Shown in pieces: positions 35,965 through 47,100 of a stretch of DNA of 64,000 nucleotides. The stretch covers positions 16,952,863 through 17,016,862 of the forward strand of contig NC_134849.1 in assembly GCF_965363235.1 (NCBI RefSeq), read 5' to 3'. The notes under the pieces were generated by a model. The model was not told where the DNA came from and searched no databases. It worked only from the letters and a program-made list of their open reading frames with translations. The position numbers and the translations under genes were made by a program. Origin of the DNA: Mytilus galloprovincialis (lineage: Eukaryota; Mollusca; Bivalvia; Mytilida; Mytilidae). The stretch's first letter is position 1; every line of letters starts with the position of its first letter.

Positions 35965-36739
35965 TGTTCCAGACCATATGAGTATTTGGACCGTACGCGT
36001 ACGGTCCGGACCGTATGCGTATACTCGTACGGTCCGACCATACGCGTACGGTCGGACCGTATGAGTATACGCGTACGGTCCAGCTGACCAGACATGTTTT
36101 GAGATCATATGGGTTAAACTTTAAACAAACATTTATCAAAATCTTTATTTTTAGTTATACAAATTGTTATTATTACAAAAAAGATAGATGAAGTGAATAA
36201 GCGAACAATTGACATTAAATATTTGTTTAATTGTATGTCTGAATCCTATTTTGTTACTCTGGGTCAAGGTGACACTAGTCTTGCTACCACAAGGAACGTC
36301 ATATTAAAAAAAAAAATTCTTTTTTACATTAACATGTTTTGTTCATGCATGTTCCTTTGCATATGCATTTTTTATGTAAAGTTCCTAAATATTCTATAAC
36401 AATTGTCCTCCCACATTATGTTTACTTCCGATAACTTCAATTTCAATGAGCATACTGGGCTGCAATTAATGAATTACTGACATGCTAAATACAGGATATT
36501 AACAGATTTTAATAAGCGTGATTTTTTTAAATAGTTAAAATATTAAGTTTTTATTTCAATTACTATTGAACTTTTTATATTAATTTGAGATATAAGTTAT
36601 GTTTATCTGTTATATACATTTTTATCTAATAAACTTGACCAACTTCTTAATATTAGTCAGACCGTACGCGTACGGTCCGACCGTATACGTATTTTGAAAA
36701 AGTACGCGTACGGTCTAATTACTCATACGGTCTGGAACA
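35965..36739. mobile_element. 775-bp inverted-repeat element with CpG palindromes and a clean empty site
   Basis: The ends are TGTTCCAGACC and GGTCTGGAACA, extending with few mismatches to nearly 40 bp. TAAC (or ATAAC) is repeated on both sides (35961-35964 and 36740-36743). Duplication copy 1 shows the uninterrupted site at about 5921-5930. Just inside each end lie perfect palindromes: GGACCGTACGCGTACGGTCC at 35988-36007 and GACCGTACGCGTACGGTC at 36660-36677, plus further variants. The core is AT-rich. A 68-codon open frame at 36193-36399 has no resemblance to a transposase that I can see. Confidence 0.85.
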
Positions 36740-37059
36740 TAACTATTATAACTCATGCATGACTTTTTTAATATTTTTTTAAATAACTGATTTTTTTGGT
36801 AAAGATCAAAGTAATATACTGTTTTGAGTATTCAAATATGGGAAACCCTGTGTAGTTTGCTTCTGATTCATCATAGTTTATTCTCAAGATACATGATATG
36901 CATAATTTGGTATGTTTTTGTTTGTTTTTTATCTGCATTTATACTTACATGAACAACACAATAGGTGCCACATGTGGATGAGTATTTTAGCACTTCATGA
37001 ACACCTGTGATCAAACCCAGTTTTTGGTGGGGTTCGTGTTGTTCGGTCTTTATTTTTAT

Positions 37060-40000
37060 TTGTTGTGCATTCAAAATCAGCTATTACGATTTTAGTTCAT
37101 TCTTTACACGTGAGTTACAGCCGATTTCATTGAGTGTGTAGGCAAAGGTTAGAATGTGTTAGGTGGAGTAATTATTAGGTCAGGTATACTACCCTCCTTT
37201 CGAAGTAGCATAATCCAACAGACAGAGAGATTGTCGGACTAGTCGTCTCTTAAAGGAGGGTAGTTTACCTAAGGCTAATATCTAGTTAATTTCCCATAGT
37301 AGGATACCTTTTACAAAATTACATTATAAAGTGTTAGTATAAGTCAGAAGAACTATATAAAAACGAGTTGTATTTATTGAAATCAATTCATGGTCGTAAA
37401 GTAAATTACAGTTGTACGAGTTCAGATTACAACCTTTCCACCCACACAACTGACCTAAAAATGTCTGGATTTTCCCCATTAATTTACATATATCATTTTC
37501 TTTCGTATATAATACGGTAGTTCACAATACAGTATCCGTAACGCATCCTATTGTTGGGGTAACAGGAAAACAATTGCATGTTTTATTAAGTAACGCAAAT
37601 TGAATGATTGTTAATCGCTTGCATGTTTTTAAATAGGAGTTATCTTTTAGAAGGATCTACCGACGCCAAATTAAAAGTTTGGAGCAACTAAGTGTACACG
37701 ATGTGTTTGTTTTAGTTTGATAAAGAAGAAATACCGACATAGCTAGATATAACAATTTATTATCTTATTACTAATACACTTCTATTTCAATAGTACTGTA
37801 ATTGTTATTGTTATTAAATAACATCAAATATCATAATTACAAACTTAATCTTGAACTATATCTAATTTGTAGAAATTTTTAGATTTTTACCTGTGACGTC
37901 ACTTTCATGCGTCGATCCAGTTGTGTGGCAGGCAATGCATGTTTCTTTTGAGTTGTTTTTATGTGCTGACCTAGGTAAATATAGTCGTATTTGTCACACT
38001 TTTTGGAATGTTGGGCCATCAATGCTCTTTGTTTGCCTTTCTTAACGATTTTGATCTGAGCGTCACAGATGTTTCTTCTGTAGACGAAACACGTGTATGG
38101 CGTATTAAATTGTAAGCCTGGTACCTTTGATAACTATTAACATGTAAAAATGTTCTATTGTATTGTTTATCTATTTCTCTGTCCTGAATGTTTTTCCATT
38201 TATTTGTACTGTAGTCCTGTCAAATAATGTTGTCATTTTAGTGTTATGTCAAACATTGCTAAAAAAGCGCGAGGTTTGGCTAGACACAAAACCAGGTTCA
38301 ACCCACTTTAAAATGTCCTGTGCTAAGTCAGGAAGATGGCAGTTGTTATTTTTTAGTTCGATTCTCTGTTTGTTGCATTGTCGTTTAGTTTATTGTTGCA
38401 CTTCAGTATTTCTGTCGTTTCATTGTCTTCCTCTTATAGTTTATGTGTTTCCTTCAGTTTTAGTTTGTAACCCCGATTCGTTTTCTCTCAATCGATTTAT
38501 GACTTTGGAATAGCGGTATACAACTGTTGCCTTTATTCATGAAAACTTTGATGTATACTACCTGTCAATGTTGAGTCCTTCCTTTTAAGAAATATTTGAG
38601 AATTATGAAAGTTTCGTGTTTAGAATAATGGCAAAACCTTTGATCAACATATATATTTAGGTGACGCACACTAATAAACAAGAATTTCAATAAATTTCAA
38701 TAAAAATACGATATACACTCTTTTCTCCTCATACTATATCATGCATACCTTAACGAGGAAAAACATAAATCATTCAAGTAATAAAAATTTTTAGAATGTT
38801 TTGTTTAAAATAACCAAGAAACACAACTCTTTTTTTTTCGATATTACTTTATTTCTAAATCATTTAACTTCAACTTTGACTTTGAGAGGTTTAGAGCTAT
38901 AAAATCAGGCTATATTTGAAAATGCCTGTACCAAATCAGGAATATGACAGTTGATGTCCATTCGTTTGATCTGTTTTATCATTGGATTTTGCCATTTGAT
39001 TAGGGATTTTCCGTTTTCCTCGGAGTTCAGTACAGTTATTTGGACAAATATATATAAGTTTAATATTCAGCTATGACTCTTCTCATTTGATAACAATTTG
39101 AGTCTGACAGAAAACAGATCAGTCATCTACAAATGTTTTTAAAAGGAAAACTTGTGTTTAATGGTCCCAATCATTCAACGAAAATAATATAACCTAAATT
39201 TTAAAAGGTGTTTTGAACATCGATTCAAACCAATTAGAATTAACTAATTGTCCATAGACATGTTCATCGTCAGGAGTCCAAGCCATTGCATAGTGACACT
39301 TATTATAAAAAAGACTGTAACTTGTATAAGGGGCTCAACACCTCGTGATCTGTTTGACTAATACTTTTCTATACTTTTTTCTTTTGAACCATGTGTATCA
39401 ATTTGACAAACATTTTATAGAATCTTTTTTTTTTGTTCTCGACTCCTAGGAGTCGAGATTAAGAATTGAACGATGAACAGTAAGGGCGTGAATTTTTCTT
39501 GCTACCTGATTGGAAGATATTACGAGACGTGAATAATCAAAGTTTATTGATTGGTTAGGACAATCCGAACCTAGTAAATGTCCTTCAATCCCGTAGAGTA
39601 TCGGATTTGTCCTCTCTATTTTAGCAATTGGATTTTACACAGGTAACCTTTATCTATAAATAGTCGAATCTTCTGGAGTAAACAACAACGTTAAACGATA
39701 CTACTTCATAACGTGTGACCTCACGTGTGTGGTAAAATTTGTTGATTGATGTAAGTGGCTATTCTAGTAAATGAATTAATCTACAAAGCGAGAGCACTTT
39801 CCATTTTCATCAGCTAAGAGTCGAATAGCCTTTTTCAAAGGCTAACGCTTGTGATTTATGTCTTCAAAACACTGTGGAGAAACCAAGGGAGGCGACTGTA
39901 ATACAGATTTGGGTTTTACCTTTAATGTATCATTTCTTTGTTTTGTAGTCACTTCTTGCCTAACAGTTTTTATTTCACTTTTTTTTTATCTTTCCCTTTT

Positions 40001-40370
40001 TAACAATTAAGACGTTCAGAAAATAACGAACATTGTCTTTGCAAATCTACTGGTTTGTTCGTATATCTCCAAAAGAGAAACATTTCGTCTTTAATTATGC
40101 CTCTAAAAGTAGAGGATGGGTGTCATGAGAACCTCTATGAGAACGAATAATGCTCAGTCTTTTTCGGGATGTCTTGAGGTCTACGATTCCTGTTTGTCTC
40201 AAGTGGGTCTTTGATTACCAACACATCTAAAAACTGCCTTTTAGTTTGTGATTTCTTGTGTGTAAAATTTAGTAGTGCATGGTGTTCGTTAGCATTTTAA
40301 ATCAATTGTGTTATTTCACCATTTTTATTTATGTACCTTCATTTTAAATAAATCGTCCCTAAACCTCTAT
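37060..40370. other. Intergenic stretch between lectin blocks B and C
   Basis: 37360-37690 and 38600-38890 are the counterparts of 50975-51270 and 51360-51640, so this is duplicated flank. It holds R5 (37995-38140), inverted R1 (38240-38545) and inverted R4 (38920-39040). A perfect 20-bp palindrome CTCGACTCCTAGGAGTCGAG lies at 39439-39458. A TATAAATA word near 39655 is not followed by an open frame. No gene seen. Confidence 0.6.
38240..38545. repeat. Family R1 copy, inverted
   Basis: GCGAGGTTTGGC, CCAGGTTCAACCCACTTT, AGTCAGGAAGATGGCAGTTG and CAACTGTTGCCTTTATTCAT are the R1 words in reverse order and strand relative to 6016-6465. The frame at 38163-38513 is a by-product. Confidence 0.7.
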
Positions 40371-41289
40371 AGTTTAATTTCTGTTCATAAAAATACAACT
40401 GTTCACGTCCAGATTTAGGTGAAACTGTTCATCGTAACCACTGAACATTAATGATCATGATCATAACTACTAAATTTAGAAAATACATATCTCAATAAAA
40501 AGGAGACAAGATACTAATCTGAAACCTCCAGTCGAAGAAGAACAAAATAAAATACTGAAAGGCTTTCAATGGACAATCAAATACTACGCACACATATGAT
40601 AAAACCCTTTTAAACAGCTGGTTATAACCTATGAAATCCGGAAAGGTCAAAAGTTCCGGCATTAGTTGATTTGGAACCATGATCTGATAAAGTTTATAAC
40701 AATAACATTTGATCTACAAGTGTGCAAAAATAATCCTAACACTGATCAGTTCTAATAGGAAAACATAAAATCCATGTATAGTCCGTTTGATTTCTATAAA
40801 TACTCAGAAAATAATTCCTATTTTTTTTGTAAAAATATTTTTTTTTCTTGATGTATGTACATCATGTACATGGTACATTGAAACATTCAAAGCACATGTT
40901 TATTGTTTATGTTTTGAAAGGAGGGCTGTCACACTATTCATACTTACTCCATCAAGTATTCAATATAAAAAAAATAAAAGTAACGTAGAGACATAAGGGC
41001 CCAAAATTATGTTATTTATAGTCAGAGTTCGTGTATTTCAAACATTAACATACATCAAGAGAAAAATGTTTATTTGTAAAAATGAAGTTTTAAGAATTTT
41101 GTTTTTAAATATTTATAGAAGTCAAACAGACTATAATCCACCTCGTGTTTTTGTTAGACGTATTTCTATTTGTATCAATCAGATGAGTTAAGCCTTTTTC
41201 AACTGATTGTTATAGTTCGTTCTTATATTGCACTGTTACACCCTGTCCCATGTTAGGGAATGATTGGGATGCCGCTAACTTTGTTATTT

Positions 41290-41660
41290 TTTTTTTTACA
41301 TAAATTAAGCCGTTAGTTTTCTCGTTTGAATTGTTTTACATTTGTCATTTCGGGGCCTTTTATAGCTGACTATGCAGTAAGGGCTTTGCTCATTGTTGAA
41401 AGCCGTACGGTGGTCTATAGTTGTTAATTTCTATGTCATTTTGGTCTCTTGTGAGGAGTTGTCTCATTGGCAATCATACAACATCTTCTTTTATATATAT
41501 ATATATATATATAAAACAAGCATTGTTTAGATACTCTACGTAACAAACATGACTCTGTGTTGAAGGCCGTACATTGACCTATAATGGTTTACTTTTATAA
41601 ATTGTTATTTGGATGGAGAGTTGTCTCATTGGCACTCATACCACATCTTCCTATATCTAT
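41290..41660 (+). repeat. Two R3 copies and a TA microsatellite
   Basis: One R3 copy runs to 41490 and ends GAGTTGTCTCATTGGCAATC. TA repeats follow at 41493-41512. A second copy, from about 41540, ends GAGAGTTGTCTCATTGGCAC. They were inserted into the array region of duplication copy 3. Confidence 0.7.
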
Positions 41661-41804
41661 GACACACATTATCTGATTGGTTCATATCATGTAAGTTACC
41701 AAATCTAGAACCCAACCCAGTAGATAATTCACCGTCTGTTTCCTCCCCTCCTGCAAAGAGATAATTGTTTATCTCAACATCTGCCATTTGGTTGTTGATA
41801 CTGA

Positions 41805-42060
41805 TGGACTGTCATTTTAAAAGGAATCACCCCGCAGCAGATAGTGATTCTGTACTGAGAACTGTCATTCCAAAAACTGATCACTCCGCAGCATAGTGCT
41901 TTGGTACTGAGGACTGTCATTCTCAAAAGGAACACTCCGCAGCAGATAGTGCTTTGGTACAGAGGACCGTCATTCCAACAAGGATTACTCCGCAGCAGAT
42001 AGTGCTTCGGTACAGAGGACTGTTATTACCAAACGGATCACTACTCGTATGATGGGAGCT
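41805..42060 (+). repeat. 56-58 bp tandem array, about five units
   Basis: Each unit carries GGACTGTCATT, ACTCCGCAGCAGATAGTG and TTGGTACAGA words. Copies 1 and 2 of the duplication hold only about two units (near 2527-2640 and 32230-32340), so the array grew in copy 3. Confidence 0.75.
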
Positions 42061-42854
42061 TTGTACAGACATGAATAAACTGTTAATATTTTGTTTTTCT
42101 ATATGAATGTATAAATTACGGTCGAAGAAAGGTTGAATTTCTTCAATGCATTAAAAGTTAACCTATCTTATTTTAGCTGTTCTGAAAAGGTTAAGTATAT
42201 TTATCCCCTTGATATTTTCGTATTATGGCATATTGCAACTTATAGGTTACAAATGCATATTTCAAGGGTGACGGATTTATATAAGTATAACTTGTTGTCG
42301 AATCCCAGTATTTCTATTGTATAATTGTAATTTGTGTGTAATAAAATATTGTTTAAACTAAATCCATATTTTTTTGCAATACATTTCTATTAGGTAATTG
42401 TGCGGTGCTAGTGATTATAGTTCTTGATTTATAATAAAAAGTAAAATAAACATTCAATTGAGCTTCCCTTCGGTGTCATAAACAGGATGTCCAGAGGCCA
42501 ACAACTTCAAAAATTCGTGGATTTTCTGATAATAACCTGATAAACTCCGGGACTAACAGTCCACTTGCATACTGAAAAGTAACTTATTTGTTAAGACAAT
42601 ATTTCGCGCTAAGCCCTAAATAATTTTCGCGATTTTCAAATTTATTTGATGCATTCAAATGAGGTAGCATTCAGGTTTTACATTATATCGACGATTTATA
42701 TTCGGATAAATTTTCTATGAGAAAAAATAAATCGTTCTCGTAAATTAGTTGGTTCACCCCTACAATGCTGTGACCCTCATATCACGGAATTACCCAAAAC
42801 CCTGTTATTTGGCTCCAATGGCTCTCCATACTTTTAGAAGTACTTTTATCATGC

Positions 42855-43067
42855 TTATTTAGAAATGAATGCATGTTCCCTCAACCTGAGGCTATCTATT
42901 ATCATGTGTCTCATGTTTGAATTGCATTTTGAGTTCAAATACGATCTTGGAAAATTGAAATCGGATAACGTTTGTATTTCTGGAGGGGTGTGCTTCCCTT
43001 CGTTGTCATACACAGGATGTCGAGAGGCCAACAACTTCCAAAATTCGTGTAAATTAGCAGCCAGCAA
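42855..43067 (-). other. Unidentified coding-like fragment
   Basis: The minus strand has a 70-codon open frame including HEFWKLLASRHPVYDNEGKH. A 55-bp piece at about 42475-42530 repeats part of it in the same sense, reading HEFLKLLASGHPVYDTEGK. The changes are mostly ones that keep the peptide similar. I do not know the source. It may be an exon fragment of a host gene or part of an element. Confidence 0.35.
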
Positions 43068-43129
43068 CTACTTTTTGTAATTCTTATTGAAATACTCATG
43101 CTTAAGAAACGACTACTTCCGGTTTCAGG

Positions 43130-43560
43130 TCCAAAAAGAGGGACGAAAGATAACAGAGGGACAGTCAAACTCATAAATCGAAAACAATCTGACAACACCA
43201 TGGCTAAAATTAAGAAAGACAAACAGACCAACAATAGTACACATGACACAACATAAAAAAAACTCAAGAATAAGTAAAACGAACCCCACCAAAACTAGGG
43301 GTGATCTCAGGTGCTCCGGAAGGGTAAGCAGATCCTGCTCCACATGTGGCACCCGTCGTGTTGTTTATGTGTTAACAAATCCGGTAAATAGTCTATTTCG
43401 GTAGGTCACATTCATGAAAGGGAAAGGGATTGTAGTTATATCCGATATCATTTGTGAAACGGTTATTCCAAAACGGTCAACCAACTCGTGATGGCGTCCG
43501 TAAAATTTCCGAAGGGATGATTTCAACTGAAGTCAAAAACAGGGGAAAATGGTGAAATTC
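43130..43560 (-). mobile_element. Penelope-like element, 3' end with end of the reverse transcriptase (degenerate)
   Basis: On the minus strand the peptide QLKSSLRKFYGRHHELVDRF can be read near 43530-43460, a match to the end of bivalve Penelope-like reverse transcriptases as I know them. It runs straight into the tail that appears alone elsewhere (CACGACGGGTGCCACATGTG... to AGGGACAGTCAAACTC on plus). This supports deriving the R2 family from Penelope-like 3' ends. Confidence 0.7.
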
Positions 43561-44107
43561 CGTAATTTTTGGTCCAAACGACCTTGTTTAGACTGCTGTA
43601 CCTAGATCAGTTTCACCCCGACCTAATGACTGTTTGGATATATGTGTAAACTGAGTTCTACTCTACTTGCAGATGACAGATAAATACCTATATCAGCATC
43701 GCTTGGTCATTGGGGTCAAGAAATAAGACGAAAAATAGTCAAAATGACGCTTTTTTGCACGTGATGACCAACTTTGTGGCAAATTCCCGTCCATCCATCC
43801 ACGCCTCCTCACCTAAAGGAATCAATATGCAGCAGGGTAAAGCTCATGTGCATATAATTTGCATATTTTTGCAAATAAACGAAGATTAAACATTTTCTGA
43901 AAACAATTTAACATGGTACTAGTAAGTGTTAATAGTGTTCTATTTTTTTTATTTACCGATAGTTATTGATTAACAAAGATTTAGGATATTTTCGTTTGAA
44001 GCTTTATTATTCTAAAGAAATAACAAGAACGAAACAGAGGGTTTGTAGAAAGTTACAATTGGAAAACACTCATAGAGGAATAGGTACAACTATGATTATG
44101 TGAACAT

Positions 44108-47100
44108 CTACTTGGGACAAGCCATCCAAGTGTAAACAACATTGTAGGTAATCGAGCCGCCCCAGGTTTTAATATGCAAAATGAATCCATGGTTGGAAAG
44201 ATGGAGTACATTCGTAGTTATCCTCACATTCTTTCTCCTGTAGGTATCCAGTGAGGTCATTCCAACCACTAAAGCTGGTGTCCTGCGGAAAGGTCTACGA
44301 AATCGTATGTACATAACTCGTTGTTTGTTTCGTCTACTCGAATACCCAAGCTGTGCAGTTCCAGATACGCCTACAAGCAGTAAAATGAATAAAGTTTATC
44401 AGAGTGAAAAACTAGTGTACATTGGTAATAAAATCAACGACTTTTGATTATTTTCAGTCTATTCTACATTTACTAATTTAATATCTACACAGCTACTTTT
44501 GCATAGGTACTATTTTTGTACTGAAATTCTATAGTACTGGAAATTAACCTTTAATATTTAGTATTATTTCTTTACTTTAGAATTATTGTAATATTCAGGT
44601 ACTTTTATTTTCCAGTACTTGATTTGTTATAATACCACAAAAAATTATCACAGTATTCCATGGTGGAACATCATAACTTTAAGATATTTGAAATAGACAA
44701 ACTTTTAAATTGCTGAAAATCTGTAGTACTTAAATTTCAAGTACAAATCAGATACTGTAAAATACAGGTACCTAAATATTACAATAATTCTTTAACAGTA
44801 ACAAAATAGTGCTGAACATCAAAAGTAGATTTCCAGTACTACAGATTTTTGGTACAGAAGTAGTACCTATCCAAAAGTAGCTGTGTAGTGTAGTTATCTT
44901 TCTTACGGCTGATTATGACCAGATATATATCAGTGATCTCAAACATAGATTACACAACATTCATTCTAATACTTTTAGTGACGGGTTATATTTACTGGTG
45001 GTCAGCGTAGGTAAATTATGAAATATTTTTTTATGTCACCGAGAAGAATAAAATGTGTTAAAATCTATGAGATTGTTTTGATAATGTCCAATGACATAAC
45101 ATATTATATACCCTAATTGTTAGAAGTTTTTGCTGAGATAATTGGCTCATTTAGAAATCAGTCAACAATTTTTTTTAATTTATACAATAAGTTCACCCCG
45201 CAGTACCGTTAGCATCTTAACTGTTATCAGACTGAAAGGAATGATAACAAACATTTAAGGACTTTTAAAACCTTGAATCTCCACTAGAATGCTTTTGAAT
45301 AATGAGATATGGACTTCACTGAACTAGTTTATATATATTTATTTAGGGTCCAGCTGAAGGACGCCTCCGGGTGCGGGAAATTCTCGCTGCATTGAAGACC
45401 TGTTGGTTGCCTCCTGCTGTTGTCTGTTCTATGGTCGGGTTGTTGTCTCTTTGACACATTCCCCATTTCCATTCTCAATTTTATTGGAATATAAGTATTC
45501 AGAATTATCGTCATGTGAGACGAAAAAAATCATGTCAGACGATGAGTATCGTCATGTAATCGATATGTGAGACGATGATTATCGTCATGTAATAGATATG
45601 TGAGACGATTATTATCGTCATGTAATCGATATGTGAAACGATTATAATCGTCATGTAATCGATATGTGAGACGAAATTAGTCGTCATGTGAGACGAAATT
45701 AGTCGTCATGTGAGACGAAAGTACTAGGCTCTATATGGTTTTTCAGGATTAGATGTAAAAAATAACACATTATCAACATAACTGAAGACACATGATGCAT
45801 ATGCAATATGTTTTTAAGTGTAATATTGCAAAACATAGATCTTTTAAAAGATGTACAAATACACATCCGGTGTGCTGTACTTTGTCAATCAAAATTAAAT
45901 GTATTCTTTGGGAATTGTATATTCATGATAAATCTATTTTTTATTAAAAAAAACCTGTTTTGAACCATAAACGTCCAATATGTTATACTAGATTAACAGA
46001 CTCAAAAATCGCACTTCAAGTCGGTGTTATAATCCATACTGAGTGGGAAAACTTCAACAACACGCTTAGAAGTGAAAGGCGTTCCCGTAACTTTCCTGTT
46101 TAGAAATGAATTATTATCCAATTCACCATCCTAAAATTACCGTTTCTTGTGATAAATATTTTGGAGAATCGAAAAATTGATGTTTAATATACAGAAAAAG
46201 ACCATCCCGAATAAGATGGTACGTGCATTAAAAAAATTAAGTATACTTTAAACCGCTTATGTATTATAAATGTTTGTAATTAAGTCGTTATTATATATGA
46301 GGTGAAAATCTGTTGATATGTTTATGATTTTGACAACGGGTTATAACAAAAGAGATAAAAAATACACCTAAGGGATATTCATACTCGACAATCTAGACAA
46401 AATGACAATGCCAAGCAAAAAAACAGTTTTTGCCGAAAAAACTCACACTAGGCCTGAAAACACAACATAAAAAACTAAAATATTGAGCGACATGTAGGTG
46501 CTTCTACATCGGTTTAAACAAACAAGCATTACCCACTCAAAAGTGTACACCAGAACATCTTGATTGGTTAAATGTGTCCGAAACAAATGGAAATTTAACC
46601 AATGACGTGACGTTATTTTCATTTTTGGATACGAACAATGAAATAACCCATGATGCTTAAGATTCTGAAACGGCCAATTCTTTAACTTCTTTTTTTGTTT
46701 TCTATTATCATTTATGATCCCGTATATTTGATCTTCGGCGATGAATGGACCGGCTTATTCTTAATCCGAAAACAGAAGAAATTATTGATACAAATACGGA
46801 CTGAAGTAAAGTTCTTTAAATACAAACAGACTTGATGATAAATAAACACTTACAACCATGGCGACGGTAATAATGACGACGATGATGATGACGACGGTGA
46901 CGTCGGACTGAAATAAAATTCAAATTTAAATTTTGTGCACTTATTATGTAACTATATTTAAGCATTCAATTAGATTAAAAGAAGGAAAACAAATATTATT
47001 GTTATATTTTATCACAAACACAAATACATATTTATATACATATATACACGCATAAATATACATTGTCCAAAATAATCATGATAACATTTAACTGAAAAAA

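Larger units (their letters stand above)
30463..37060. repeat. Segmental duplication, copy 2 (contains lectin B)
   Basis: It aligns with 1-6832 along its whole length. Own features are the 775-bp insertion at 35965-36739, an R4 insertion near 33045 and one more unit in the 34-bp array. It lacks the inserts 1299-2177 and 6016-6465 of copy 1. The flank 37060-38890 continues to match copy 3 (to about 51640) but not copy 1. Confidence 0.9.

Noticed and set aside
36193-36399. Transposase frame inside the 35965-36739 element
   Set aside because: 68 codons, hydrophobic and AT-driven, with no catalytic motif. The element appears non-autonomous.
39439-39458. Perfect palindrome CTCGACTCCTAGGAGTCGAG as an operator
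   Set aside because: A single occurrence with no gene next to it. It is more likely part of an unrecognised repeat.
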